From assembly GCA_036877525.1 (NCBI GenBank), contig JAZGTH010000007.1, forward strand, positions 3,351,001 through 3,415,000: a stretch of DNA of 64,000 nucleotides, read 5' to 3'. Origin of the DNA: Chromobotia macracanthus. Lineage: Eukaryota > Chordata > Actinopteri > Cypriniformes > Botiidae. The notes beneath the pieces are model-generated. The model had not been told where the DNA came from, searched no databases, and saw nothing but the letters and a program-made list of their open reading frames with translations. Positions 46,601-58,424 of the stretch are shown here, piece by piece (the stretch's first letter is position 1; each line of letters opens with the position of its first letter). The translations under genes were made by a program, and so were the position numbers.

Positions 46601-46713
46601 ACATTTGTAGAACGTTATACTACAAACTTACATTACGTTACTTCGAGAGAGAACCTTCAGAGAACATTAGAAAATTTTACCCAGCATTCCGTGAATGTTC
46701 CCTGTTAGCTGGG
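46601..46713 (-). mobile_element. Family A-related fragment in inverted orientation
   Basis: On the minus strand it begins CCCAGCTAACAGGGAACATT at 46713 and continues through GAATGCTGGGTAAAATTTTC, ATGTTCTCTGAAGGTTCTC and AAGTAACGTAATG. Only the 5' third of a family A-like element is present, and its interior is more diverged than in other copies. Confidence 0.7.
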
Positions 46714-46733
46714 GATGTGCTAACAGGGAACAT
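46695..46733. repeat. Perfect 15-bp palindrome at the MITE terminus
   Basis: ATGTTCCCTGTTAGC (46695-46709), spacer TGGGGATGT, exact complement GCTAACAGGGAACAT (46719-46733). Two family A 5' termini face each other across 9 bp. Confidence 0.9.
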
Positions 46734-47372
46734 CCCCAGAGAAATAAATAGCAAAGTTTGTGTGTTCTAAATACAGGAGAAACGCACGTTTACTGCATAA
46801 TAACCAGAGCCTGAGAAACACCGACACTGCTGCCTCATCTGTGGCTGATTAATTCTTTACATGCATCCAGCCGCAGGTAAGACACAATAGGGCTTGTTGT
46901 AGCTCCAGCTGGATAATTATGGGTTGGAGGGTGTTCTTCCCTAAACAGACAGTGACTGGTGCACTTTTCCACATGTTTCTTTGTAATCAGTGTCTCTGTG
47001 CATCACCAGTGACACAAGTGACAAGAGGGATGTTTTGGAAACGGAGACGTAAGAGGAAAGTCCGCAGGCACCGTTTGAGAGCAACACAAAACAGCAGCTT
47101 GAGAAACTAAAAGAGCAAGACACACAAAAGCATTCATTTACATCAGAACACGAGTGGGTGGTGGGTGCGTTCTGTCATGCACAGCAGGGTAAAAAAATGC
47201 TATATGCAAATAATAATATGCAAGTAACCATATAATTCTGAATACTTAACAAAATAACTAAGACGTTTGAACAGGAGGAGAAAATGTTTACAGAAAAATC
47301 AACCTGTGAACAGTGGTTGTCTTTGCGTGTTAAAGAGAAAAGAAGCTTTTACACGCTCATAACATCTGCCAA
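46734..47372. other. No gene recognised
   Basis: Short overlapping frames of 60-63 codons on opposite strands at 46919-47123. No repeats. Confidence 0.5.
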
Positions 47373-47697
47373 CTCAGCTAACAATTGTAGGTTGTAGAAA
47401 CATTTCCCTAATGTTTCCATTAAGTAACAAATGCATTAAAAAAGTTATTTTGAAAGTTCTAGGAACGTTCAAAATGCCCAGTTTTCAGACGTTGTATTAA
47501 CATTATTGCTTGGTTATAAGAACATTAGACAAAAAAATTAATTATGTAACATTTTTAAAAAGGTTTACACTAACAACTTAAGAACAGTGTTTTTAAAAAA
47601 ATGCTCTACTAACGTTACTGCAATCACGTTTAATAACTTTGAGAGAACTTTTAGAGAATGTTAGCCAATGTTTTAAGAACGTTCCATGTTAGCTGGG
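47373..47697 (-). mobile_element. Family A MITE, complete copy on the minus strand
   Basis: Read on the minus strand: CCCAGCTAACATGGAACGTT, then TTGGCTAACATTCTCTAAAA, GCAGTAACGTTAGTAGAGC, TTCTTAAGTTGTTAGTG, ATAACCAAGCAATAATG, ACGTCTGAAAACTGGGC, GAACGTTCCTAGAACTTTC, and a right end of ACAATTGTTAGCTGAG. One mismatch between the terminal repeats. Confidence 0.85.
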
Positions 47698-48277
47698 AAA
47701 TGCATACATGTAAAATCTGGGTCCTGAGGCAAAACCAGCTGAAACCACAGATGTAGTTCATTCACTGAGCTTAAGGCCGACGGTTTCTATAACCTCACCT
47801 TTGGCCAACAGTCAAGTATGTAAAAAGGAACGTTTCTCTCAATGGCATGCATAGAAATGGAAAAGAAAAGGATATTGGTAAGTAATGAAATGAAACACTG
47901 AGGCCAAACGCAAAAAACTCAGGCATTCTCGACCATGCAGCCGCACTGCGCTCATTGACTCAGACATGCAATAGGTGTGGCACGGTGGCAGAGAGCGGAA
48001 ACCAAAACCAAATGGTTATAAGTTGAGATGGAGCGAGGCCTCTGTTGAGCCAGCTGAACAAGGGCTGTAAATCATTCAACTGGGCGTGTTCAGAGCAACT
48101 TCAGGACCAGCACACACACACACTCAGACATTCAGTGCCATTCCTGAGGTCCTCAGATCTCCAGTGAAGAACAGTAAAGAAGAAGAACTATAACCTATAT
48201 CACCACAGCTGCACCCCAGCCAGCCAGAGGAAAACACAGACAATTGTTGTATGATTTGAGTTGAAACAGGCAACAAA
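47698..48277. other. No feature recognised
   Basis: Moderate GC around 47930-48060. A short (AC)n run of six units precedes 48123. Confidence 0.5.
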
Positions 48278-48404
48278 GTTAGTTTTATCCAAAGTGTCTT
48301 ACAGAACATTTAAGTTACATTTTATCACTATGTGTACTACCTGGGAATCAAACCCTCAACCTTTACGCTGCTAATACATTGTTCTACCAACTGAACTACA
48401 GGAA
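48278..48404 (-). mobile_element. tRNA-derived SINE (minus strand)
   Basis: On the minus strand the head reads CTGTAGTTCAGTTGGTAGAA (A-box region) and the B box is GGTTTGATTCC (complement of 48344-48354), followed by CAGGTAGTACACATAGTGAT and a tail with GTAAGACACTTTGGATAAAA, shaped like the TCGCTTTGGATAAAAGCG tail of fish SINEs. This is a different family from the SINE at 305-555. Short and 3'-truncated. Confidence 0.8.
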
Positions 48405-50240
48405 AAGTGTAAAGCTACTGTCCAGAGTTGCTAAAACCTCTTTCAGAGTGCTAACTGAGAAGAAACGCCCGGCTACACACAAATGTGATGACTGTAAGAA
48501 CACTGGCCGCTAACATATGAGTCAGGTTTTACTACTGTAAGCAGATGTGGTGGATTTTTGTATTTATTTACTTTAATTGATAACGTGAAAGTTCTACCAA
48601 GCATCTGCTCTGTAGTTAACTCAGAGAGCAGCAGCAGTGAGGGTGTGAGAAACAAGAAATGTTGAAGTGTTTGTCGAGGTCTTTAGGGGCTCTTCAAACT
48701 GTGGAAAGTTCTGCATGCAACTGCTGGAGCACAAAATCTGAAACTTTTCATTTAATGCTTCCACAGAATTAAAACGTTCTACCAACCAAAGCCTTTACAT
48801 TATGACACAACAGCTAGTTGATTTTGGTATTTAATATATTCTACACAATTTCTGCTGTTTTTACCTCTGCTAATATTGTGCTTATATATGTAACAACATA
48901 TGTTTGCTTGTGAGGAAGAATTAGGTTGTCAGGGTTATGTTTCTTCTGCTCTTTGAAAAGCAGAGTATTGATTATGGCACTTAGTAGCAAATAAACTACA
49001 TAATTTGTCTTCAGAACTTTTCTATGAACGGAAACTGCCTGGCACACATGGACTCCCCTAGAGGCAGAACTCTGAAAATGCTGTAGTCTGAATGTATCAA
49101 AACAAGCACAGCTTTTATTGCCGTGTGAGGTACTAGATCTTTATCCTGCCAGGTAGTTTCTGTAATTGTAGAACCCATGAATTTGACTTTTGACAGTATT
49201 ATGTTCTCTCATGCCCAATAAGCATCACTCCTCCTCGCTGAACCTCCCCAAGGCTCTCCTCACTGGGTGTAATGTCACGGTTCATGACGGATGACTGCCG
49301 TCACACGTGCCCGTGTTGCTTACAGGGGCGGCGCATTGAAAAGGTGCTCTCTGGTTGGCACGCCACACAATGGCTTTGTTGTTCGGTGAGTGGCACAAAC
49401 ATATCTCTTACACAGCAAGGTCATCTCTCATATGTCTTGCATCGCAGCAAGAGTCTACGGAGAAGTTCAAGCAGATAAAATAAACTTAAAGAAAAGATGT
49501 ATGTATATACCTTTGGTTCATGCAGAGAGATTCACCTAAATCAGATGGCAGCTATATGTATATAGTCTGAAGTAAATTCGTTCGTCATATGCCTACAAGA
49601 TCACATTATTTGAACTATCTACAGCAATTTGACAAAAAATAAATATGCATTTGCTTTAATTTCTCCTAAAGAATTTCAGAAACCAAGCTCACTTCTGTAC
49701 TATCTTGCACTATTGTGATGGTCTCTCATGTTAGCTCATAAGTTTGTATAAAGCAACATTTTGAAAACATTTTTGTCTTTAAATTTACTGGTGCATCTTC
49801 ACTTTTACTGTTGGTGAACACAAATTGTACGTACACCAAAAAATATTACACATAGTGCAAATATTAAAGTATTTGAATACCAGTACATGACATTTATGAC
49901 TTTATACTTAAAAAAGTTATTGTTCCACAAAATAAGGGTAGTGGTCTCTTGTGTTCTATAGCCTGTAGAGGGAAATGAATAATTACACTAAATAAAGTAG
50001 CTAGGTTAAACTTGGCCTTTTTGAGCACAGCTGTCCGATGACCTCTACAGTTCTTTTGTATCTGGCTGTGATATCACATGCAGAGGTAATAAGTATCACA
50101 TTCAACAAGTTCCTTTCCTGAGATCCATTAGGTGTCCTTTGACATCACTGCACTGCTTGATAAGTCACCTAATTACGGCCGGTCATTGCATCACACACAC
50201 CCGAAATTCGAGAAAGGTCATGAGATCAGATTCGGTTAAA
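48405..50240. other. No gene or repeat recognised
   Basis: About 1.8 kb of unique-looking AT-rich DNA with open frames shorter than 70 codons. Nothing can be supported. Confidence 0.5.
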
Positions 50241-50351
50241 ATGAAAGAGGCCGTAATGATGTTTTTACTGGTGGTGGTTCTGGTTGGAGAGTGTTCAGTT
50301 GCGATGCGGTCACAGATCGCTCCAGAAAACATGGCCACCGGGCCAAAATAA
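50241..50351 (+). CDS. 36-codon frame resembling a signal peptide (speculative)
   Basis: The ATG at 50241 has A at -3 and begins MKEAVMMFLLVVVLVG, a basic/acidic start, a hydrophobic core of about 12 residues, then GECSVA, a plausible signal-peptidase site, and about 15 more residues to a TAA at 50349-50351. In form it is a short secreted-peptide precursor or the first exon of a secreted protein. No splice donor is obvious, no promoter was identified, and an in-frame upstream ATG (50139) extends it without improving it. Signal-like frames of this size arise by chance. I do not recognise the product. Confidence 0.12.
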   Translation: MKEAVMMFLLVVVLVGECSVAMRSQIAPENMATGPK

Positions 50352-50560
50352 ACAAACATGCTGCCTTAACATCTACTAATCCTGCAAACATTGATAAATG
50401 TTAGTGAGTCTGGGATTTATGCTCTCATTTCTAGTCTGAGACGCTCCTTCCCTTAGTAGCCTACTGAGAGGTAAATGAAGAAACCAGATGAGGAAATGTT
50501 TAAGTTATTAAAAAGACCTTACTTTGTGCAAACGCACACACGTTTACTTGTCTATCTAAA

Positions 50561-51035
50561 AGGGGACATTCCATAGACTTCTATTGTTTTTATGCACAAA
50601 TAGTTACAAACACTATAACCTAATCCTAACCCTGACAGCAAACTTCTTGATGTTTTCAATTTTAAACAAACTTTACTATATTTTTATAGTGTTTTTACAA
50701 ATGAGGACATCCCTAAAAGGAGGTTTTGCCTGATTTGTCAGGTTTGCTGACTTTTGAGCCAGCAAACACACACACTAACTTAGCTGTGTAAATAAGGACA
50801 AACACTTGACTCCTGTACTTTTAAAGACGAGACTCAAACACCACCTGTATGCCTTAAAAAGCTGTTTGCAATTTTAGAATTCAAAAACTGAAAAGAGAAT
50901 TTATTATGAATCATTTTTCTAATTGAAGACTTCCCCAGATGTCCCTGAAGGCAGGTCCTGTCTGATTAAACTAACTTCTGGGGACAATCTGTACCCCAGA
51001 CTATAGCTAAGCAAACAGAAACACACACACACACT
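50561..51035 (+). repeat. Cyprinid-type dispersed repeat (GGGGACATTCCATAGACTT...)
   Basis: GGGGACATTCCATAGACTTC, TAACCTAATCCTAACCCTGA, CAGCAAACTTCTTGATG, ATAGTGTTTTTACAAATGAG and GACATCC match, in order, a repeat I know from zebrafish and carp that ends with a CCCCAGACTATAGC-type block and an (AC)n tail, both present here at about 50995-51034. The middle (about 50715-50980) is less clearly part of it. Confidence 0.55.
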
Positions 51036-52688
51036 TTAACAGTTGTATGAAACTAATGGCAGTTAGAAAGTGATCCATCTCTCTTCATGTCTCTTCATCA
51101 TCCAAGTCTCTTCATCGTCATATTGAAAGATTTAAAAGATGCTTAAAAACAACGAGAACTCCCATGCAGCACACATTCACAGAGATCTTACTCGTCCTCA
51201 GAGCTATTCGAACATAACCTGCATGCATTTTGATACAATATTAACACATTTACAGCATCAAATATGTTAACTTTGAGGCATGTATAGGATAAAAAATTAA
51301 TCAGAAGATGAAAAAATAACTACCTAGATTAAAAAATCTGAAGATTTGGTGAGGATGCTGCCATGACGGCCGAGTTCATTACAACACAATCTTATAGAGA
51401 CCCTCATTTGAGTACATGACGGAAAACTCTTGGCCAAGAAAGACCTTTTGAATGAAAGTTGATCTATTTTAATATCATGTTATTATAAATGCAAAGAAAT
51501 CGTATTTGTAAGCGTTCCATGAACTCAATAAGATATATCTATAAATACATACAGTTGTTTAAGGATTTTTTAAAAGTTGGACATACATGTTGTACATACA
51601 TGAAGCTGTCTATATGTTGCTGTTACAGATTTCTGTGAATATGTACAACAATATAAGCCACACATACAGTTTTCAAAGGAATACTGATGAAATAACAGTT
51701 TACAAGAGCAGTAAGTTGTAACAGGCCTGTACCATACTGGGATGAGACTCCTGTAAAATCTTATACAACCCCAGCAGTGATGTTTTCAAACACAGATGTT
51801 CCCACAGTCAATACTGGTGCATTAATTCTGTGACGCTGGCTGCCTTTTACATCAGATTAATTTAATTACTGAGTTAAAAGTAGCTGACACACTCCTCACA
51901 TCCTATATCACAGTGTGACCAACAGCAGCTGGCTTTGATGACTGTATGTTTTCCATTCCAAGGAAATCAAAGGACAGTGACAGAATCACACTGCAGTTGC
52001 AAGGAGATCTGATCTTCCTGTAGATTGTGGACCTCCATGTTGAAATAAATCCAGGCTTTGTGGATGGGAGATAGACACTTCCTGCCCTCAATAACAATAT
52101 TACATCATGCCCCTCTGTAAGCCCCCACATACATGAAAGAGCACCGTGGAATTTCCATAACGGTTGTGATCTTTACGATCACAGCAGGCCAGTGTACCAC
52201 CCCCTGCAACCAGCAGAGTGATGCTGAAGAAACCCATGTACAAACATCTGCTCATAATCACATCATCATAACACTTCACCTGCAGGTACCACAGTGTCGC
52301 TCAGCTACAGCCTTTGGCCCACATTGCAGCCTGCTTTGTAACATATAGGCTTTATAATCAGAGTTTCTTATTACAGGCATAACTCGGCAAACAAAGCAGA
52401 ATAACAGCTGTTGCTCAACGATATCTAGTTTTCTTGCTGCCTCAAACAAAACTCTGAAGTCTTACAAAGTTTTGAAACCACTAACCTGGCAATCATTAAG
52501 TATTTGTCCCATCGTTTCCATTCCAAAAGCAGTGTAATTCCAGCCATCAAAATAACTGCAGTGTTTTGCTAGTGATTGTCAGTTTCATATGCATCAGATC
52601 ATCACTGGAGGGACTCTGAGTGATCCGTAGGCATGCTGTCTATAATAAATAAAAACAAAGATGAGGAACAAAGTTTACACATTTACAC
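51036..52688. other. No gene or repeat recognised
   Basis: Contains short frames only (51903-52130 -, 52133-52348 +). Single-copy looking. Confidence 0.5.
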
Positions 52689-52840
52689 ATCATACATACA
52701 TTTATGATTTACATGAATGCATTCGGCAGACACTTTTACCCAAAGCAACTTACAGTTTATCAGTATGTGTGTTCCCTGGGCATCTAACCAAAAACCTTTG
52801 GTTAGCGCTGCTAACACAATGCTCTCCCAGCCACAGGAAC
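52689..52840 (-). mobile_element. tRNA-derived SINE, degenerate copy (minus strand)
   Basis: On the minus strand: a head with GTTCCTGTGGCTGGGAGAGC and TTAGCAGCGCTAACC, a body with CCCAGGGAACACACATACTG, and a tail with TTGCTTTGGGTAAAAGTGTC then TGCCGAATGCA. This is the same family as 48278-48404, with a better tail but damaged promoter boxes. Confidence 0.75.
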
Positions 52841-53587
52841 AAAGTGATTGATACACAACCTACAAAAATATGCAGCACTTTTGGTAGCCAATAACACCAT
52901 GTAAGAACCTGGATCACTCACATTTAAATCAGCAATGGATTTTGTCGAGGGCCCTCTAAATGCAGACATCCAGAACTGGTCTCTCTGTGGGCCGCTGCTG
53001 AGGTCAAGATGTTAGACGCAGGGACTGGTCTCAGGGTCAGGAGCTGTTTCTTCCCTGGCTGAAAGGCTGAAAGAAAGTTGGCAGAAGTTTTGTGCTGCTG
53101 GAAGCAAATGTGACAGGTCTGAGTATCTATATCCCAGAGGTCTTATTAACAGTCTGAGGTCCACACCTACCTCTGCTGTGAGAAGTGTTATCTGTCAGAG
53201 CGCAAATCCATCCAGCTGCAGGTCTCAGAGGTAATACGACCTTAACCCGTCCAAACCCATCACTGCTCCTACCAGAAAACACAGATTTGGTCCCTGATGA
53301 AATCATAAAGTTTGTAGCACAACCTCTGTTTTAAGAATTCAGATTAATGAATAATATGTAAATGTAATCAGTTTATACATTTTTATGCTTGTACAACTTC
53401 AATGGCATGATTATGTCATTTTCAGTGTGTGTGTGTGTTTCATTAGTATGTACTTTAAGTAACAAGACTTAAAATGATTTTTGCTTGATGAACATATAAT
53501 ATGAAAAAATGTCCATGTATTTTAATTAAAGAAGGGATCCAGGCCATATCTACAGACCAGAATATTACGAGTGGGCTCTTTTGCACT
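52841..53587. other. Unique DNA, moderately GC-rich (52920-53260)
   Basis: Repeat-free, with AGGTCTxAG words recurring at 53117, 53138 and 53220 and a GATA-type TTATCT at about 53190. It could be regulatory; there is no coding signal. Confidence 0.35.
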
Positions 53588-53717
53588 CCTTCAGCAACCC
53601 CATAGCAATGATTTGGCCACGACTCAGAGGACCCAAGCACTCACGTAGCAGTGCACCAAAACTAGCTTAATACACCCTTACACTGCATAGCAACACACTG
53701 GCAACAACCCAGAATCA
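53588..53717 (+). repeat. Decayed minisatellite, second remnant
   Basis: CTTCAGCAACCCCATAGCAA, TGCATAGCAACACACTGGCA and ACAACCCAGAA are imperfect units of the same AGCAACCxCATAGCAA-type minisatellite as at 13811-13873. Confidence 0.45.
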
Positions 53718-54454
53718 TTTTCTTATGAGTATGTAAAGATGTAGTTATTAGGTTTGCAGTACAGTACATGACTTCATATATTTTTTGGCTTTCATATATT
53801 TTCATATATATGAGGAATACAATGATTAATGAATGAAGAGCCACATTTCTTTTCTAGATTAGATGTGCTAAATGCAGTTGAGGCTGTCAACCTCCAGTAA
53901 TTATACAGTAAGCTTAGCACAAAGCTAAGCATAGCAACCACCATGCTGTAACTTTAATTATGGGATTTTCCTATCAATAGCCCTTCAGTGGTGCAGCACA
54001 CACATGAATAACTGGCTTTATAAGAGGGCTGAGCAGGTCGGATTAACAGCACATGCCCCGGGTAGACCCTGGCCTTTATTCTCTCAACAACGAAGTCATT
54101 TCCTCTTGACTTTCAAAAGAATCCAAACTGGTCTTGAATCAGATCCATGTATTGAGGACTTTGGGTTCTGCTTGCCTTTTTATGTGACTCCGGGCACTTC
54201 ATAACACAAATGAAGAAGGAAAACAGCAGATGCACTATTAGTGGTCCAACCAGGCTGGTGCTTCAAGCTAGACATTAAAGATCATGCAGGGTAACTGAAT
54301 AAGAGATGCTGTTAAATGGAGAAATCATAAAATATTTGGTTTGCTGTATGAAACTGATTTCATAACACTATTGGCTTTAGTCGAGGCAGGTGACATATTT
54401 AATCCGACAAGTTAAAACAAGTCTGTGAAAGACAGATGACATACTGGTAAAAGA
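53718..54454. other. No feature recognised
   Basis: AT-rich, with a small inverted repeat GCTTAGC/GCTAAGC at about 53912-53930. Confidence 0.5.
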
Positions 54455-54520
54455 TCAGTTCATCCACATAGGAGAATCTATCATTTACTCATCCTCATTA
54501 ATCTTTGTTATTATTATTTT
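54455..54520 (+). repeat. Degenerate fragment of an AGTTCACCC-type MITE
   Basis: GATCAGTTCATCCACATAGG and ATCATTTACTCATCCTCATT resemble the AGTTCACCCAAAAATG...TTTACTCACCCTCA block that is very common in cyprinid MITEs and is also reflected at 63121-63170. Confidence 0.45.
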
Positions 54521-56515
54521 GGTTATTTTGGAATCTTTTTGGAAAGACGTATTTTCAAAGTTTTATCGGTTTTCGCTAAGGTAAACAGAAGTTCACCTGT
54601 TGAACGGATGGTACATCCCTATATCTCCCAGCATATCAATATGAACATATTATCCACCCTGCCCGAAGTTCATTGAGTTACTCATCTCAGAATTTAAAAA
54701 AATTGATCTAGGACACTCATCATATCAATATATTTTATCCTCACTGCTGCAATATTAGATGTTCCAGCTAAGAGGAAATTACAGAACCCAAACAATTCTT
54801 TTTGCCCATGTTTCCGAAATAAAAAAAACATACATTATAAACAAACAGCGTACTACAACACATTCTTGTACACACTTTTGATGCAGGACTTTCCCTTTTG
54901 CTAACCCCATTATTTTGATGCTGCCTTGATGACAGGACCAGATGTGGATTAATAAACACTTGGAGGCCCTTCAAATGAACCCTGTGTTTTATATTATGCA
55001 GTTCACTCACGGTACGACATCAATGCATCAATAGAAGCATGTCTTTAAATCGAAGACGTCTGGGTTTTCCAGGAACAAAACGCATGGGCTTCTCATTGCA
55101 TGTTTTGCATTAGAGATACTTCATATTTTAAGTCTTTTATCAGGGTGATGGTCGGCCTTGCCTAGCTCCACCAACCGCACACCGTCAAGCTAAAAATACA
55201 TTCATGCACAGCAGCCAGACCACTACACGCCCATTGCATGTGCAAAAATGATTTAGCATGCATCAACGTCCCCTACAAATGCATTTCTAAACATAATCAC
55301 ATGCAATGCAACTCCAACATGTTTCTACTCCAAACTGCAAGCAAGATGCATATTCTGAACTGAAAGTTTGAAAGCAACCGAGTCTTTAGTTGAAGGTAAT
55401 TTTTTTATTAAATAAAAAAGAACGTTTTTAAAAAATACTGATGGAATAAAACCTATTTAAACACTGTTAAAACTAAACTGACACTGAAGGTCAAAATACA
55501 AAATAGTCACTTTTTATAAACTATAATAAGACCGGCATATAACAAGGTATAACACTAAACATCAGCCCACATAAGACAATGTTTTATCCAATCCAGCCTA
55601 GGACATCTGTACTCAGCTTTGATTCTGAGATCTTTTGGCCATTTCCTGAATCCTCCTCCTTCCACTGTTTAGCACCTCTTTAACACTTCTGCCCCATTTC
55701 AGACTGATTTACAAATCCACACTGCACTACACTCAACCAAATCTGCCATGAAACACACACAGCGGTCGGGGGAGATACGGCACATCTGTGTGACATCATG
55801 AGACGGGTGGGGGATGCGGTGACCGCTGGAGAATGGAATGCAATCGAGTATTAACTGATTACAGCCAACAAACCCGGTGTCATAAGGTGCGTCACGAAAC
55901 CCAACACATGTGGTGTGAAGTTCTCATCCTCCAGCATGGATGGTCTGTTTTATGCTGGAGGTGGACTGTTGGTGAAATCTTTAAAGCTGGAAAAAAACGT
56001 GCTCATGGCTGATCCAGTATTTATAGACTATTGGCCAAATCTATAGGAAAAAATGTTCATAATTTCCACGAATGGTTCATATTTTAGCTTATGTGTGTTT
56101 GGCTTACTGGATAATGAAATAATTATTAACTCTCCCATACAAATGAGAAGTTATGCATTCTGGAAGGAATAATGAGGCCGGTATTTCTCGTCGTAATTGC
56201 AAGCAAATGTGTACGTTTGAAAGCAGGGGAAACTTTTCTCTTTATATAAATATCCTCCTAATTATTTCTAATACACACCTGATGAGAAAATTGAGAAAGC
56301 TAAGCCTTTGGCACACACTCAATAATATTTCACTTTAAACTGTGCCTTCGTTTTTGGACATGCATTAAGTAAACATCACTGATGGGGACAGAATCATTCA
56401 GAAACAGGAAGTTGGGGAGCGGTGCATGTCATTACTGCTGATGTGTAACAGTCTTTTTTAATATACGACAATCTATACTCTTCAATCTGCAACTGCTAGC
56501 TGCTGCCAATGCCAA
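54521..56515. other. Unique DNA; repeat-free GC-rich patch at about 55760-55930
   Basis: No gene recognised. The patch includes GGAATGCAATCGAGTATTAA and a CACATGTGGTGTG segment and has no repeat, so a conserved element is possible. The remainder is AT-rich. Confidence 0.4.
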
Positions 56516-56690
56516 TCCGGCTAACAATTTTAGGTTGCAAGCAAGCACATTTCCCTAATTTTATAGTTTGCATTAATATTTCCCATAATTCCATAATGTT
56601 TCCATTAAGTTATGAAAACTTTTAAAATGTTATTTTGAAAATTATAGGAACAGTGTTTTAAACATTGAAAAAAGCATTAAAAGGCACATT
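56516..56690 (-). mobile_element. Family A MITE, 3' half
   Basis: Read on plus it starts TCCGGCTAACAATTTTAGGT (complement of the family right end), then CATTTCCCTAATTTTATAG, TCCATTAAGTTATGAAAAC and AAAATTATAGGAACAGTG. Similarity ends near 56690, before the 5' half. Confidence 0.7.
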
Positions 56691-57189
56691 AACATTAAAA
56701 AGCACATAGGATAAAGACTCATTTTACAGATTTGATAGCATTTTATAACCACAGACACTTACTTGAAAGGGTTACTATAGCAACAGCCTGCTCTGGCAGG
56801 TTCCATTATGATTAGCATAAAATGGTATTTTAATAAAGCATAAATAGGCACCATTGATTTGATGGTATCATTGTTTCTGATGCACATACATTTACATAGC
56901 AAGTTTAACACAAAACATATTTTAAATATGTATAAATAATTTGGCTATCTGTGCTGAGGTACCAAAGGTCAATTTTGGTTCCACAAGACAAACAAATTAC
57001 TGAAATGTACAAACAGAAAGTCATTTTAAGAAGTGCCAGTCATTTTATAATCTAGTTATTCACCTCATCACTCACCACACATTATTCCCAAACAAACTAT
57101 TCCGAGTGAAAGTTTTGCAACTCGCTAAACATGGAAGTGTGGAATACAAATGACAGAGGGGATCTGCTCTCTACACTGCAAACACAAAC
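56691..57189. other. No feature recognised
   Basis: AT-rich. AAAAGGCACATTAACATTAA followed by AAAGCACATAGG shows a small direct duplication near 56678-56710. Confidence 0.5.
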
Positions 57190-57230
57190 ACACTGTATTT
57201 TGCTTGGTTTCACTGTATTTTTGCTTGGCA
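57190..57230 (+). repeat. Two tandem copies of a 21-bp unit
   Basis: CACTGTATTTTGCTTGG and CACTGTATTTTTGCTTGG follow each other (57191 and 57211), differing by one T. Confidence 0.85.
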
Positions 57231-58200
57231 AAATACAGGACAAAATGACATCACGCTCTCTACAGGAAAGTGAGAATGGTGGTGTTTATGAGAAGACCAG
57301 GGTGTTACCTCACAGCATCCTTTTGTGTGTGTGTTTGTTCATGTGCTCACATGCCCTAAGTTTGTGCGGCAGCTCGTGTCAAATTCATAAAAGTGAGCCG
57401 TATTTAGGGTCAGCCAGGAAGCAAGTTGAGTTTGGTGGAGCAGAACACAGCAAAGCTGTTGGCAGTCACAGATGGTACAGGCCTGCGGCCAGCTGAACAA
57501 ATGCTTGCCTGATAACCCTACTCTGCTACACATACATACACATTCATAGACACTCTGGCATTGATAATCGAACCCACAAATCCCCACACACAAAAGAAGG
57601 GATTCACAATGATCTGTGGGAACACACAAACACGCACACAAGTACAAGACCCCTGGAAGACTTCCGACTTGGCCCGCGCGGCAGCCAGTATGGTTTGCAG
57701 CGGAGAGCTATTGTGTTGATTCTTCATCGCATGCTTCAATGTGAGTAATACTTTTAATTATGGGTGTTCTGATTGTATGTAGTTTATATCCTGGAACTGC
57801 TTCCAGATATTGGATCATTCTCACTGTGCAAAAGTCACAAAATGTGTTCACAATTTAAATTCCTGCGGAGAGAAAAGCTATAACGATTTTTTTATGCTCC
57901 AAAGTCATTAAATGTATATGACACACACATTAATGCAAACGGACCTTGTCTAGCACATAAAACATGAACTAAGCAAACGTGTCTTTTGAGGGCTTTAGTT
58001 AAAAGATCCCACAACACATGGTTTCCATGTCATTTAACTGCACTTAATTGGTGTTTTCTATCAAAGTAGTTTAAAACAGTTGTGTGGGAATTAAACAGTG
58101 TGACTCAGGGGGGTTTTGAAGACAATAGCATGTCAGTTTCATTTACAGAGACTGTATAGAGCCATTTGGAGGGAGAAAAGAATGAATTTGGTCAATCGCA
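57231..58200. other. No gene recognised
   Basis: A 121-codon plus-strand frame (57131-57496) spans the tandem duplication and overlaps minus-strand frames; nothing in it is recognisable. CA-rich DNA lies at 57530-57640. Confidence 0.45.
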
Positions 58201-58204
58201 GGGC

Positions 58205-58240
58205 TACAGTAAAGTACAGTAAAGTACAATGGATACTGTA
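58205..58240 (+). repeat. ACAGTAAAGT tandem repeat
   Basis: Three imperfect 10-bp units (ACAGTAAAGT, ACAGTAAAGT, ACAATGGAT). Confidence 0.7.
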
Positions 58241-58280
58241 AATAGCTAGATAATAAGCTGGGTAGCTAGATAGCTGCAGA

Positions 58281-58301
58281 TAGACAGACAGACAGACAGA
58301 C
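58281..58301. repeat. (GACA)n microsatellite
   Basis: Five AGAC/GACA units in a row. Confidence 0.9.
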
Positions 58302-58424
58302 GGGCTTTAGTGAACTAGAGTATTCTACAGTGATTACTCACTATACATGATGTTTGAGCACAGAATGAGAACATCCACTCCTAGATTTGTCATTATGGAC
58401 GCACCTCTTTGAAATGAAGTCTGG

